DNA of 64,000 bases from Pseudomonas sp. StFLB209 (lineage in GTDB: Bacteria; Pseudomonadota; Gammaproteobacteria; Pseudomonadales; Pseudomonadaceae): contig NZ_AP014637.1 in assembly GCF_000829415.1 (NCBI RefSeq), forward strand, positions 1,810,001 through 1,874,000. Direction: 5' to 3'. Positions 17,184 through 27,854 of the stretch are shown here, piece after piece. Position 1 is the stretch's first letter; the number at the start of each line of letters is the position of its first letter. A program made the position numbers and the translations under genes. The notes under the pieces were generated by a model. The model was not told the DNA's origin. It did no database searches and worked only from the letters and a program-made list of their open reading frames with translations.

Positions 17184-18758
17184 ATGGGTCGGCTCAAGCG
17201 CCACAAGTACCTGCCTTTTCTTGCCTGGCTGCCACAGCAGACCCGCCAGAGTGTCAGCCGTGATGCGTTGGTGGGCCTGAGCGGGGCGATCCTCGCCCTG
17301 CCACAATCGATCGCCTATGCGCTGATCGCCGGGCTACCCCCGGAGTACGGACTGTACGCGGCCATTGTGCCGGTGCTGATCGCCTGCTTGTGGGGTTCGT
17401 CGTGGCACCTGATCTGCGGCCCGACAGCGGCGATTTCCGTGGTGCTGTACGCCAGTGTCAGCCCGCTGGCGGTGCCGGCCAGCCAGGATTACATCGCCCT
17501 GATTCTGCTGCTGACCTTCATCGCCGGGGCGTTCCAGATGCTGCTGGGGCTGATGCGGTTCGGCGCGCTGGTCAACTTCGTCTCGCACTCGGTGGTGGTC
17601 GGTTTCACCCTCGGCGCGGCAATCGTCATCGCCCTTGGCCAACTGCCCAACCTGATGGGCCTGAGCCTGCCCAGCCAGAGCACCGCACTGAACAGCTTCA
17701 TGGCGCTGATGACGCATGCCGGTGAACTGGACCCGGTATCACTGGCGCTGGGCGTACTGACTCTGGCGCTGGGCATGCTGCTCAAAACTCTGGTGCCGCG
17801 CTGGCCCACCTTGCTGATTGCCCTGGTTGCCAGCAGCCTGCTGGTCTGGCTGTGGCCGTCGCTGTTCGGTCACGTGCCGCTGGTCAAGGCATTCGTCGGC
17901 CACCTGCCGCCGTTCAGCCCGCTCACTGTGGATCTGGAACTGATTATTCGCCTGCTGCCGACTGCCGTCGCCGTGGGCATGCTCGGGCTGGTCAACAGCC
18001 TGTCGATTGCCCGCTCGCTGTCGGCGCGCTCGCAGCAGATGATCAACGCCAACCAGGAAGTCCGTGGACAGGGCCTGTCAAACATGGTCGGTGCGCTGTT
18101 TTCCGGCTACCTGTCGGCCGGCTCGTTCACCCGCGCCGCGCTCAGTTATGAGGCCGGCGCACACTCGCAACTGGCCGGGGTGTTCTCGGCGCTGTGGGTG
18201 GCGCTGTTCGCGGTGGCAGGCGCCGGGCTGATCGCGCACATTCCGGTTCCGGCCATGGCCGCCTCAATCCTGTTGATCTGCTGGGGGCTGGTGGATCGCA
18301 AGAGCATCGCCGCGCTGTTGCGGGTCAACCGTTCAGAGTTCTTCGTCATGCTCCTGACCTGCGTGGCGACACTGCTGATGGAGCTGCAAACCGCAATTTA
18401 CGCCGGGGTACTGGCTTCGCTGTTCTTCTACCTCAAGCGCACCTCACAGCCGCAAGTTCAGCAATGGCGCGACGGTGACCAGGAAATCCTGCGCTTTGGC
18501 GGCTCGATCTTCTTCGGCGTCAACCACTACCTGCAAAGCCGCCTGCAGCGCACCGAAGGTCAGCATGTGGTGATCGAGGCCCAGCACATCAACTTCATCG
18601 ACTACTCCGGGGTCGAAATGCTGCACCAGGAAGCCCGGCGGCTGGGCAAACAGAACCGCAGCCTGACCCTGCGCAACGCCCGGCCCCATGTGGTTGAAGA
18701 GTTGCAGAAGCTGGAGGGCGTCGAGCAGTGCCCGGTCAGGTTCGAGGCTTCGCGCTGA
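17184..18758 (+). CDS. SulP family inorganic anion transporter with STAS domain
   Basis: A 524-residue inner-membrane protein of the SLC26/SulP family. Residues 25-420 hold the many hydrophobic segments, beginning DALVGLSGAILALPQSIAYA, with GLPPEYGLYAAIVPVLI typical of the first repeat. A STAS domain follows at about 430-524 (FFGVNHYLQSRL ... IDYSGVEMLHQEARRLG). Candidate substrates are sulfate or bicarbonate. Its place just downstream of a choline sulfatase makes sulfate attractive, but the REP cluster between suggests a separate transcript. Start ATG 17184 has AATGAGGAACCC upstream. Confidence 0.92.
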   Translation: MGRLKRHKYLPFLAWLPQQTRQSVSRDALVGLSGAILALPQSIAYALIAGLPPEYGLYAAIVPVLIACLWGSSWHLICGPTAAISVVLYASVSPLAVPASQDYIALILLLTFIAGAFQMLLGLMRFGALVNFVSHSVVVGFTLGAAIVIALGQLPNLMGLSLPSQSTALNSFMALMTHAGELDPVSLALGVLTLALGMLLKTLVPRWPTLLIALVASSLLVWLWPSLFGHVPLVKAFVGHLPPFSPLTVDLELIIRLLPTAVAVGMLGLVNSLSIARSLSARSQQMINANQEVRGQGLSNMVGALFSGYLSAGSFTRAALSYEAGAHSQLAGVFSALWVALFAVAGAGLIAHIPVPAMAASILLICWGLVDRKSIAALLRVNRSEFFVMLLTCVATLLMELQTAIYAGVLASLFFYLKRTSQPQVQQWRDGDQEILRFGGSIFFGVNHYLQSRLQRTEGQHVVIEAQHINFIDYSGVEMLHQEARRLGKQNRSLTLRNARPHVVEELQKLEGVEQCPVRFEASR

Positions 18759-18766
18759 GCAGCGGA

Positions 18767-19591
18767 TCAGCCCTGGGCCAGTAGCCGGCGCATTTCAGCC
18801 AGCACCGGTGCCGAGTCAGGGCGAACCCCGCGCCACAACACAAATGCTTCAGCGGCCTGTTCGACCAGCATGCCCAGGCCGTCCACCACGCGCACGGCGC
18901 CGTGTTCGCTGGCCCAGCGGCAGAAGGCGGTCGGCTCTTTGCCGTACATCATGTCGTAGCAGAAGGTCACGCCCGGCTCGATCAGGCTTGGCGCAATCGG
19001 CGGCAGCTCGCCGGACAGGCTGGCCGAAGTGGCATTGATGATCACGTCCACCGGCTCTTCAAGCCAGTCAAAGCCGCTGGCCGACAGCGGCCCCAGATCA
19101 GCAAATTCGCGGGCCAGTTGCTCGGCCTTTTCCACGGTACGGTTGGCAATCACCAGGACCTCGGGTTGCTCGGCCAGCAGCGGCTCCAGCACGCCGCGCA
19201 CGGCACCACCGGCCCCCAGCAGCAGGATGCGTTTGCCGCGCAGCGCCAGGCCGCAGTTGACGGTCAGGTCACGCACCAGCCCGGCACCGTCAGTGTTGTC
19301 ACCCAGCAAGGTGCCGTCGGCCTGCCTGGCCAGGGTGTTCACCGCACCGGCGCGGCGGGCGCGCTCGGTCAACTGGTCGGCGAGGGCGAAGGCTTGCTCT
19401 TTGAACGGCACAGTGACGTTACCGCCCCGGCCAGTCGCAAAGAAGTCCCGGGCATAGTCGGCAAAACCGTCCAGCGGTGCCAGTGCGGTGTTGTAGTCCA
19501 GTTGCTGGCCGGTCTGCTCGGCAAACAGGCGGTGAATCAGCGGCGATTTGCTGTGGCCGATGGGGTTACCGAAGACGACGTAGTGGTCCAT
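18767..19591 (-). CDS. aroE: Shikimate dehydrogenase
   Basis: NADP-dependent reduction of 3-dehydroshikimate to shikimate in aromatic amino acid synthesis. It has 274 residues. The shikimate-binding region NPIGHSKSP is at residues 8-16, the catalytic Lys lies in [10 protein letters not shown] near residue 65, and the NADP loop [12 protein letters not shown] starts near 125. The gene lies 15 bp downstream of hemF on the same strand; the pair hemF-aroE is conserved in Pseudomonas and probably co-transcribed. It is convergent with the SulP gene, 8 bp away. Confidence 0.97.
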   Translation of the reverse strand: MDHYVVFGNPIGHSKSPLIHRLFAEQTGQQLDYNTALAPLDGFADYARDFFATGRGGNVTVPFKEQAFALADQLTERARRAGAVNTLARQADGTLLGDNTDGAGLVRDLTVNCGLALRGKRILLLGAGGAVRGVLEPLLAEQPEVLVIANRTVEKAEQLAREFADLGPLSASGFDWLEEPVDVIINATSASLSGELPPIAPSLIEPGVTFCYDMMYGKEPTAFCRWASEHGAVRVVDGLGMLVEQAAEAFVLWRGVRPDSAPVLAEMRRLLAQG

Positions 19592-19606
19592 TGGGCTTCC
19601 TGTTGA

Positions 19607-20569
<963 letters not shown>

Positions 20570-20694
20570 CTACAAGGGCTCCAGGCAAAGTGGCGGGTAG
20601 CATAACATCGCCTGCAATGGCTTCGCAGTTGACGTGCGTCACATGAAAGGGTCCGATAGGGAAGACAGTGGATCCAACATCATGGAGAGAGCAC

Positions 20695-21669
20695 ATGGCA
20701 AAGCGTATCCAGTTCAGCAAGACGGGTGGCCCTGAAGTCCTTGAGTACGTCGACTTCGAACCCGCCGAGCCAGGCCCACAGGAGGTGCGAGTACGCAACC
20801 GGGCCATCGGCCTGAACTTCATCGATACCTATTACCGCAGCGGGCTGTACCCGGCACAACTGCCCAGCGGTCTGGGCAATGAAGGCGCAGGTGTCGTCGA
20901 GGCGGTGGGCAGTGAAGTAAGCCGTTTCAGTGTCGGTGACCGGGTGGCCTATGGCACCGGCCCGCTGGGCGGCTACAGCGAATTTCATGTCTTGCCAGAA
21001 GCCAACCTGATCAAGCTGCCCGATGCGATCAGCTTCGAGCAGGCCGCCGCCGTGCTGCTCAAGGGTCTGACCACCCAGTACCTGCTGCGCCAGACCTACC
21101 AGATCAAACCCGGTGAAACCTTCCTGTTCCATGCCGCTGCCGGCGGCGTCGGTTCGCTGGCCTGCCAGTGGGCCAAAGCGCTGGGCGCCAACCTGATCGG
21201 TACGGTCAGCAGTGCGGAAAAAGCCGCTCACGCCAAGGCCCTGGGCGCCTGGGAGACCATCGACTACAGCCATGAAGACGTGGCCAAGCGGGTGCTGGAA
21301 TTGACTGACGGCAAGAAGTGCCCGGTGGTCTATGACAGCGTGGGCAAGGACACCTGGCTGACCTCACTCGATTGCGTGGCGCCGCGTGGCCTGCTGGTCA
21401 GCTTCGGCAATGCCTCGGGCGCGGTGACCGGCGTCCACTTGGGGCTGCTGGCCCAGAAAGGTTCGCTGTACGTCACCCGACCAACCCTGGGCAGTTACGC
21501 CAACACCCCGCAAAGCCTGCAGAGCATGGCCGATGAGCTGTTCGACATGCTGGCCTGCGGCAAGATCAAGGTCAACGACATCCAGCAGTACGCCCTGCAG
21601 GATGCAGCCCAGGCACAGACCGAACTGGCGGCGCGCCGCACCACCGGTTCGACCATCCTGATTCCTTGA
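20695..21669 (+). CDS. qor: NADPH:quinone reductase, zeta-crystallin type
   Basis: A medium-chain dehydrogenase/reductase without catalytic zinc, 324 residues. The NADPH-binding loop AAAGGVGSLACQWAKALGA begins near residue 145, and the N-terminal part (RAIGLNFIDTYYRSGLYP) is the usual quinone-oxidoreductase sequence. It reduces quinones by one or two electrons in the family. I start at ATG 20695 after GGAGAGAGCAC; the nine residues upstream in frame lack family similarity. It is divergent from hemF. A repeat-rich gap follows. Confidence 0.95.
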   Translation: MAKRIQFSKTGGPEVLEYVDFEPAEPGPQEVRVRNRAIGLNFIDTYYRSGLYPAQLPSGLGNEGAGVVEAVGSEVSRFSVGDRVAYGTGPLGGYSEFHVLPEANLIKLPDAISFEQAAAVLLKGLTTQYLLRQTYQIKPGETFLFHAAAGGVGSLACQWAKALGANLIGTVSSAEKAAHAKALGAWETIDYSHEDVAKRVLELTDGKKCPVVYDSVGKDTWLTSLDCVAPRGLLVSFGNASGAVTGVHLGLLAQKGSLYVTRPTLGSYANTPQSLQSMADELFDMLACGKIKVNDIQQYALQDAAQAQTELAARRTTGSTILIP

Positions 21670-21677
21670 TCGGCCTG

Positions 21678-21895
21678 GTGGGAGACTCTATGGCTCTGTG
21701 CAAGTCTTTCGGTTTGTCTGTGGACATGCCATAGCATTCGTGGGCTGAGCCGACTCCCACCGGGTTTGTGCCTGGCCCAAGTGCTCGGCACAACGCCGAC
21801 CCAGTGGGAGCTAGCCTGCTAGCGAAGACGGCGGTGCATTCGCCACAAATACTGTGATTTTACTGGTCTCGTCGCGAGCAGAGCTCGCTCCCACA
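21678..21895. repeat. REP elements of a second family
   Basis: The 21670-21929 gap holds elements unlike the GCTCCTAC type. GTGGGAGCTAGCCTGCTAGC is at about 21804-21823, and GCGAGCAGAGCTCGCTCCCA is at about 21874-21893. GTGGGAG (about 21679) and CTCCCACC (about 21754) form a further inverted pair. These are REP palindromes of the P. fluorescens GTGGGAGC type. No gene is visible. Confidence 0.65.
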
Positions 21896-21929
21896 AAGAT
21901 TTGTGGTGCTTAATCGAGCAGTATTGACT

Positions 21930-22487
21930 CTAGCCGGGACGAACCACCTGCCCGGTCGCCAGATCACGGATCACGCTTGGATTACGGCGCCCGCCCAGGC
22001 TGCCGCCGAGCACGTGGTCGATCTGGCCGCGGAAGTATTGCTCGACCCGCAACCGTGAACGCGCGGCAGGGCGGCCCGCCGGGTTGGCGGAGGTGGAAAT
22101 CAGCGGCCCGACCAGTGCGCACAGCTCGCGCACCTGCGGGTGGCTGGTGACCCGCAGGGCTACGGTGTCGTGTTGGCCGGTGACCCATTCGGGCAGCAGG
22201 TTCTGGTGTGGCACCAGCCAGGTATTCGGGCCGGGCCAGGTACTGGCCATGCGATCAATCCAAAGCTCGGGGAAGTCCTCGAACAAAAAGTCGAACTGGC
22301 GAATATTGTCCGCGACCAGAATCAGGCCCTTATCCACCGGCCGTGATTTGATTGCCAGCAGCCGCCAGACCGCCTCTTCATCCCAAGGATCACAGCCCAA
22401 CCCCCAAACCGCTTCGGTTGGATAGGCAATCACCGCCCCGGCTCTGACTTCACGAGCGGCTTGTTGCACACGCCAACTGTTGACCAT
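21930..22487 (-). CDS. tsaC: Threonylcarbamoyl-AMP synthase
   Basis: Makes threonylcarbamoyl-adenylate from threonine, bicarbonate and ATP for the t6A37 modification of ANN-decoding tRNAs. It has 185 residues. The YrdC-fold signatures are [14 protein letters not shown] (residues 20-33), [15 protein letters not shown], and [11 protein letters not shown] near residue 140. The length matches the short TsaC (not the longer Sua5) type. It lies downstream of dprA on the same strand, with 36 bp between, an arrangement conserved in gammaproteobacteria. Confidence 0.96.
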   Translation of the reverse strand: MVNSWRVQQAAREVRAGAVIAYPTEAVWGLGCDPWDEEAVWRLLAIKSRPVDKGLILVADNIRQFDFLFEDFPELWIDRMASTWPGPNTWLVPHQNLLPEWVTGQHDTVALRVTSHPQVRELCALVGPLISTSANPAGRPAARSRLRVEQYFRGQIDHVLGGSLGGRRNPSVIRDLATGQVVRPG

Positions 22488-22523
22488 TGCTGTCTCTCCA
22501 ATAGATTGGGCGGCAGTGTACCC

Positions 22524-23633
22524 TTAGTCACCGGCAGCGAACCATCGCCCGCCCTCACAACTGACCCGGCCTTCAAGCTCCAGCTCAGTCAGCGCGGCCA
22601 GCACTCTGGATAATGCCCAGCCACTGCTGAGCATCAGACCCTCGCTGGTCTGCGGCGCGGCATGCAACAGGGCCAGCAGCGGATGGGCGGCTGGTGCCGG
22701 AAGTGCAGGCTCGACCACCGTGCTTGCCACCTGCCAGTGACGCAGACCTTCAAGGATGTGTTCGACGCTTTCCACCAATGTTGCGCCATCGCGAATCAAT
22801 TGGTGACAACCCCGTGCACCGGGATGATGAATCGACCCCGGTATCGCATACACCTCACGGCCTTGCTCGGCGGCCATCCGGGCGGTGATCAGCGAGCCGC
22901 TGCGCACGCTGGCCTCAACCACCAGCACCCCCAACGACAGACCGCTGATGATCCGGTTGCGGCGCGGAAAGTTGGCTGCTTGCGGACCTGCATCAAGGGG
23001 AAACTCGGAAATGACTGCACCACGCTGCTCGATCATGCGTCTGGCCAGGGCGTGATTGCGCTGTGGATAAAAATTTTCCAGCCCCGTGCCCAACACCCCG
23101 ATGGTAGAGCCACCCACGTCCAGCGCAGCCTGATGCACAGCCCCATCCACCCCCAGCGCCAGACCGCTGGTGATCACCAATCCGCCAGCCGCCAGACTGC
23201 GGGCAAAGGCACTGGCGGTGTCCAGCCCCGGCTTTGAGGCACGGCGGCTGCCGACCATTGCCAGTTGCGGGCGCTCGAGCAAAGCAGGGTCGCCCGCGAT
23301 GAACAACAGCGGTGGCGGGTCGGCGATTTCAGCCAGCAGGGCAGGGTAGGCAGGGTCGTCCCACATCAGTAAATACTGGCCCGCACGCTCGATCCAGGCC
23401 AGCGCAGCGCTGGCCCCATCGCGCACCAAAGGGGCACGCCGGGCTTCGCTGCTGGCCTGGGGCAGACGCAAGGAACGCCAGGCACTGGCCGGTGCCGCCA
23501 GCGCCGCACTGGCACTGCCGAAGGCTTCGATGAGTCGGGTAAAGCGAGCCGGGCCGATATCAGGTAACCGGTGCAAGCGCAGCCGGGCTTCAAGTTCAGC
23601 CGGTGAAACTGAGTGATTTTCAAACAATGGCAT
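22524..23633 (-). CDS. dprA: DNA-processing protein DprA/Smf
   Basis: Protects incoming single-stranded DNA and loads RecA during natural transformation. It has 369 residues. The Rossmann-type core is clear: MVGSRRASKPGLDTASAF, GLVITSGLALGVDGAVH, GVLGTGLENFYPQRN and AIPGSIHHPGARGCHQLIRDGA. A C-terminal winged-helix region (GLMLSSGWALSRVLAALTEL) follows. I start at ATG 23633 (MPLFENHSVSP). The gene contains an exact DnaA box (TGTGGATAA, 23062-23070), and another lies just upstream (23678-23686). Confidence 0.95.
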   Translation of the reverse strand: MPLFENHSVSPAELEARLRLHRLPDIGPARFTRLIEAFGSASAALAAPASAWRSLRLPQASSEARRAPLVRDGASAALAWIERAGQYLLMWDDPAYPALLAEIADPPPLLFIAGDPALLERPQLAMVGSRRASKPGLDTASAFARSLAAGGLVITSGLALGVDGAVHQAALDVGGSTIGVLGTGLENFYPQRNHALARRMIEQRGAVISEFPLDAGPQAANFPRRNRIISGLSLGVLVVEASVRSGSLITARMAAEQGREVYAIPGSIHHPGARGCHQLIRDGATLVESVEHILEGLRHWQVASTVVEPALPAPAAHPLLALLHAAPQTSEGLMLSSGWALSRVLAALTELELEGRVSCEGGRWFAAGD

Positions 23634-23746
23634 ACGATCATCCCTGATCCGCAGCGCACCGATACACGTGCGCAACCTGTGGATAACTCTGTGAACAACG
23701 CTGTAAAAGTGAACGCTCCCTGTTCACCCATACAGGCTGTGCAGAA

Positions 23747-24772
23747 TCAGGGATTACGTACCTTGTCCATGATGCTCAACGACCGGTTGGCGTGCAGGAC
23801 CAAGGCGTAACTGAGCTTGTCATAGGTGCGGAACACCATCAGCAACCCGGACCGCTCGTCCGGAATTTTCACCTGCCCGCCGGTGATCCGGTCGCGCACG
23901 TGTTCGCCGGTTTTGTAGATCGCCAGCACATTGCCTTCTGCCAGGCCATCCAGACGGCCCTTGTCGAGGGTCACCACGTCGTTGACGCCGATCTGCGTCA
24001 CGCCGCGAGGCACATCGATGATCAGCCCGTCGATGGTCGAGGCGGGCGCAGTGGGCATGAAGGTCGAGTTGATCGGCCGCTCTTCGCTGGCGAACAGCCG
24101 GTCACCAAGGCGCACTTCCTGGGTCGAGCGCTGCATGACCAGGGTTGAGATGTCGCCTTCGCTGGCGACCACTTCGCCACTGCCGATATCGTCGGCATTG
24201 ATGCCGAGAATTTCCTTGGTCTCAGGGTCGGTGTAGACCTTGCCCTGGCGAAAGATGCCGTAGATGGTGTGGGTATTGTCCAGCTCGCCACGGGCGTAGA
24301 TCCGGTCGCCCTGACCACTGAGCACCCGCTCGGCATTACCGGCGACGATGTACGGCGCCTGGCGGAACTGATCAGCGCTGTTGACGATCCGGTTGCTGAG
24401 CAGAAAAGCGTTGATCGCACCCAACGGGATGCTGGGGATGGCCTCGACAGTCGGTGAGCTGCGCACCCGTGGCGAAAGCTTGACCGTGCCACGCGATTCG
24501 CCGCGCCCCAGCACCACCTGCGGCTTGCCGTCGACATAAGTAAGGCTCAGGGTGTCGCCGGGGTAGATCAGGTCAGGATCCTGAATACCGGGGTTGGCGC
24601 GCCAGATCTCTTTCCAGCGCCATGGCTCACGCAGAAATTTACCGGAAATGTCCCACAGCGTGTCACCGGCTGTAACGGTGTAACTCTGTGGATGGCCATC
24701 CCTGAGTTGCACTTGCGCCTGCACCAGACCAGTGGCTGTCAACAGCAGCAGGGCGAGTAGTGTTTTCCTCAT
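23747..24772 (-). CDS. LysM domain exported protein
   Basis: A 341-residue exported protein. The signal peptide (MRKTLLALLLLTATGLVQAQ) is followed directly by one LysM domain (YTVTAGDTLWDISGKFL ... NPGIQDPDLIYPGDTLSL, residues 32-80). The remaining 260 residues are beta-rich and conserved in Pseudomonas (PA0020 type). LysM indicates peptidoglycan binding in the periplasm. Start ATG 24772 is chosen because it begins the signal peptide. It is divergent from def, and the order LysM-dprA-tsaC is conserved. No enzymatic motif is visible. Confidence 0.92.
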   Translation of the reverse strand: MRKTLLALLLLTATGLVQAQVQLRDGHPQSYTVTAGDTLWDISGKFLREPWRWKEIWRANPGIQDPDLIYPGDTLSLTYVDGKPQVVLGRGESRGTVKLSPRVRSSPTVEAIPSIPLGAINAFLLSNRIVNSADQFRQAPYIVAGNAERVLSGQGDRIYARGELDNTHTIYGIFRQGKVYTDPETKEILGINADDIGSGEVVASEGDISTLVMQRSTQEVRLGDRLFASEERPINSTFMPTAPASTIDGLIIDVPRGVTQIGVNDVVTLDKGRLDGLAEGNVLAIYKTGEHVRDRITGGQVKIPDERSGLLMVFRTYDKLSYALVLHANRSLSIMDKVRNP

Positions 24773-24943
24773 GCGGTGAATCCCTTTATCATGTGGCATC
24801 GCTTGACTGGAAGACGACCTGAACCCGCCTCCTGGCGCACGCCCACAGCCGTGTTCTGATTCGTGTCAGGCGCAGTGGAGAAAAGGCGTTCCGCGCCTGG
24901 CAGCCAGTCCTGACTTTACCCTATCAGTGCAGCACTTACGTAT

Positions 24944-25450
24944 ATGGCCATCCTAAACATTCTCGAATTCCCCGATGCGCGCCTGCGCACCATCGCCAAG
25001 CCGGTGACGGTCGTGGACGACGCCATCCGCCAGTTGATCGACGACATGTTTGAAACCATGTACGAAGCACCTGGCATCGGTCTGGCAGCCACCCAGATCA
25101 ACGTCCACAAGCGCATAGTGGTCATGGACCTGAGCGAAGACCGCAGCGAGCCGCAGGTCTTCATCAACCCGGAGCTTGAAACCCTCAGCGAAGACATGGG
25201 CCAGTATCAGGAAGGCTGCCTGTCGGTGCCCGGCTTCTACGAAAACGTCGACCGCCCGCTGCGGGTCCGGGTCAAGGCCCTTGACCGTGACGGCCAGCCT
25301 TACGAGTTGATCGCCGAAGGCCTGCTGGCGGTGTGCATCCAGCACGAGTGCGACCACCTCAACGGCAAGCTGTTCGTGGACTACCTGTCGACCCTCAAGC
25401 GTGACCGGATCAAGAAGAAGCTGGAAAAACAGCACAAACAGAAAGCCTGA
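24944..25450 (+). CDS. def: Peptide deformylase
   Basis: Removes the formyl group from the N-terminal methionine of nascent proteins with a bound metal. It has 168 residues. All three motifs are intact: GIGLAATQ at 44-51, EGCLS at 90-94 (metal ligand C92), and HECDH at 134-138 (H134 and H138 ligands, E135 catalytic). It is followed by fmt after 64 bp with a terminator-like hairpin between. The start ATG 24944 is the usual N-terminus ([11 protein letters not shown]). Confidence 0.98.
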   Translation: MAILNILEFPDARLRTIAKPVTVVDDAIRQLIDDMFETMYEAPGIGLAATQINVHKRIVVMDLSEDRSEPQVFINPELETLSEDMGQYQEGCLSVPGFYENVDRPLRVRVKALDRDGQPYELIAEGLLAVCIQHECDHLNGKLFVDYLSTLKRDRIKKKLEKQHKQKA

Positions 25451-25466
25451 TCCGTTGTCACTCACC

Positions 25467-25498
25467 AAAAGGCCTGTCACGGGCCTTTTGCTTTTTTT
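25467..25498 (+). terminator. Terminator-like hairpin between def and fmt
   Basis: AAAAGGCC (25467-25474) and GGCCTTTT (25482-25489) pair across a 7-base loop and are followed by TTTTTTT. It probably attenuates rather than fully ends transcription, since fmt begins 17 bp later. Confidence 0.75.
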
Positions 25499-25514
25499 AT
25501 GGAACGAGAAGCCC

Positions 25515-26459
25515 ATGACTGAGCCACTGCGCATCGTCTTCGCCGGCACCCCGGAATTTGCCGCCGAACACCTCAAGGCCCTGCTCGACAGCCCTTATCA
25601 GATCGTGGCGGTCTATACCCAGCCCGACCGCCCGGCCGGCCGTGGGCAAAAGCTCATGCCCAGCCCGGTCAAGCAGTTGGCCCAGCAGCACAACGTGCCC
25701 GTGCTGCAGCCACCGACGCTGCGTGATGCCCAGGCCCAGGCCGAACTGGCCGCGCTGCAGCCCGACCTGATGGTGGTGGTCGCCTATGGCCTGATCCTGC
25801 CGCAAGTGGTGCTGGATATCCCGCGTCTGGGCTGCATCAACAGCCACGCCTCACTGCTGCCGCGTTGGCGCGGTGCGGCGCCGATCCAGCGCGCCGTGCA
25901 GGCCGGTGACGCCGAAAGCGGGGTCACGGTGATGCGCATGGAGGCAGGCCTTGATACCGGTCCCATGCTGCTCAAGAGCGTCACCCCGATCAGCGCCGAC
26001 GACACCGGCGGCAGCCTGCATGACCGTCTGGCCGAACTCGGCCCACCTGCCGTGCTGCAAGCGATTGCCGGCCTGGCAGACGGCTCGCTGACCGGCGAAG
26101 TCCAGGACGACAGCCTGGCCACCTATGCCCACAAACTGAACAAGGATGAAGCACGCCTGGACTGGAGCCGCCCGGCCATTGAGCTGGAGCGTCTGATCCG
26201 TGCGTTCAATCCCTGGCCGATCTGCCACAGCACCCTAGCTGGCGAAGCCCTCAAGGTGCTGGCTGCCAGCCTGGCCGATGGCAGCGGCGTGCCGGGCACC
26301 ATCCTCGACGCCAGCAAGGACGGCCTGTTGGTTGCCTGTGGTGAGCAGGCGCTGCGCCTGACCCGCCTGCAACTGCCGGGCGGCAAAGCGCTGAACTTCG
26401 CTGACCTGTTCAACAGCCGCCGCGAGAAATTCGCCACCGGTACGGTACTGGGCCAATGA
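25515..26459 (+). CDS. fmt: Methionyl-tRNA formyltransferase
   Basis: Formylates Met-tRNAfMet with 10-formyltetrahydrofolate before initiation. It has 314 residues. The catalytic segment [18 protein letters not shown] holds the conserved Asn and His, with the Asp in GLDTGPML; the N-terminal [12 protein letters not shown] and [12 protein letters not shown] are also typical. I start at ATG 25515, because upstream residues in frame belong to the def coding end. Its TGA overlaps the rsmB ATG (26456-26459), so the two are coupled. The order def-fmt-rsmB-trkA is the standard one. Confidence 0.98.
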   Translation: MTEPLRIVFAGTPEFAAEHLKALLDSPYQIVAVYTQPDRPAGRGQKLMPSPVKQLAQQHNVPVLQPPTLRDAQAQAELAALQPDLMVVVAYGLILPQVVLDIPRLGCINSHASLLPRWRGAAPIQRAVQAGDAESGVTVMRMEAGLDTGPMLLKSVTPISADDTGGSLHDRLAELGPPAVLQAIAGLADGSLTGEVQDDSLATYAHKLNKDEARLDWSRPAIELERLIRAFNPWPICHSTLAGEALKVLAASLADGSGVPGTILDASKDGLLVACGEQALRLTRLQLPGGKALNFADLFNSRREKFATGTVLGQ

Positions 26460-27793
26460 ACCCGCGTCTGGCTGCCGCCAAAGCCCTTGCCGCCGTGATC
26501 AGTGGCAAGGCATCGCTGAACAGTTCGCTGCCCGCGCAATTGGACAAGGTCGAGCCGCGTGACCGTGGCCTGACCCAGGACCTGGCCTTCGGCACCGCCC
26601 GCTGGCAACCGCGCCTGTCGGCACTGGCCGCCAAATTGCTGCAAAAGCCCTTCAAGGCCGCCGATGCCGATGTCGAGGCATTGCTGCTGATCGGTCTGTA
26701 CCAGCTGTTCTACAGCCGGATCCCGGCACATGCCGCCATCGGTGAGACCGTGGGCTGCGCCGACAAGCTGAAAAAATCCTGGGCCAAGGGCCTGATCAAC
26801 GCGGTACTGCGCCGTGCCCAGCGCGAAGGTCAGGCGCTGCTGGCTGAACTGGAACACGACCCGGTGGTGCGTACCGCCCACCCGCGCTGGCTGCAAAAAG
26901 CCCTGAAAGCCGCCTGGCCAGAACAATGGGAAGCCATCAGCGCGGCGAACAATGCCCACCCGCCGATGATCCTGCGGGTCAACCGCCGCCATCACGACCG
27001 GGCCGGGTATCTGGAGCTGCTCAAGGCCGCCGCGATCGAGGCGCAGCCCTGCCAGTTCAGCCAGGACGGTATCGTGCTTGCCGAGGCCACCGACGTGCGC
27101 AATCTGCCGGGCTTTGCCGAGGGCTGGATCAGCGTGCAGGATGAAGCCGCCCAATTGGCCGCCGACCTGCTGCAACTGGCGCCGGGGCAACGGGTACTGG
27201 ACGCCTGCTGCGCACCGGGCGGCAAGACCTGCCACCTGCTGGAAGTCCAGGCAGATCTGGCTGGTGTGGTCGCCGTCGATCTGGAAGCCAAGCGGCTGGT
27301 ACGGGTGCGCGAGAACCTTGACCGCCTGGGCCTCGATGCCGAGCTGATCGCCGCCGACGGCCGCGACACTGCGCAATGGTGGGACGGCAAACCGTTCCAG
27401 CGCATCCTGCTCGACGCCCCGTGCTCGGCCACCGGCGTGATCCGCCGTCACCCGGACATCAAACTGACCCGCCAGGCCGACGATATCCCGGCCCTGGCTA
27501 CGCTGCAGGGCGAACTGCTCGATGCGCTGTGGCCGACCCTGGAAGTGGGCGGCATCCTGCTGTACGCGACCTGTTCGACCCTGCCGACCGAAAACACCGA
27601 CGTCATCGGCGCGTTTCTGGCCCGCACAGCGGGTGCCCGCGAACTGGACATCGCCGGCCAGCAAGGCCAGCCAGCGGCAGGCATCAAGCAACCGCATGGT
27701 CGCCAGTTGCTGGCTCAAGAGGGTGGGCATGATGGTTTCTATTACGCAAAACTGATCAAGATCGCAGCTGAACGGACGACACCTCATATATAG
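26456..27793 (+). CDS. rsmB: 16S rRNA m5C967 methyltransferase
   Basis: Methylates cytosine 967 of 16S rRNA. It has 445 residues. An N-terminal NusB-like RNA-binding domain (residues 5-135) is followed by the SAM-dependent methyltransferase: the SAM loop [20 protein letters not shown] begins near residue 246, and the two catalytic cysteines are in DAPCSATG and YATCST. The start is fixed by the overlap with fmt. A REP-derived fragment lies between its stop and trkA. Confidence 0.97.
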   Translation: MNPRLAAAKALAAVISGKASLNSSLPAQLDKVEPRDRGLTQDLAFGTARWQPRLSALAAKLLQKPFKAADADVEALLLIGLYQLFYSRIPAHAAIGETVGCADKLKKSWAKGLINAVLRRAQREGQALLAELEHDPVVRTAHPRWLQKALKAAWPEQWEAISAANNAHPPMILRVNRRHHDRAGYLELLKAAAIEAQPCQFSQDGIVLAEATDVRNLPGFAEGWISVQDEAAQLAADLLQLAPGQRVLDACCAPGGKTCHLLEVQADLAGVVAVDLEAKRLVRVRENLDRLGLDAELIAADGRDTAQWWDGKPFQRILLDAPCSATGVIRRHPDIKLTRQADDIPALATLQGELLDALWPTLEVGGILLYATCSTLPTENTDVIGAFLARTAGARELDIAGQQGQPAAGIKQPHGRQLLAQEGGHDGFYYAKLIKIAAERTTPHI

Positions 27794-27827
27794 GAGTGGC
27801 GCCTTCGCATCTGAAGCCGCTCCTACA
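27793..27827. repeat. Degenerate REP element
   Basis: A single decayed REP half ending CTGAAGCCGCTCCTAC lies in the 61-bp gap between rsmB and trkA. Confidence 0.55.
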
Positions 27828-27854
27828 CAGATCCAGACTCTCAGGAGTTAAAGG

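Noticed and set aside
26123-27787. Long open frame on the minus strand opposite rsmB
   Set aside because: Shadow frame; rsmB carries all SAM and catalytic motifs on the plus strand.
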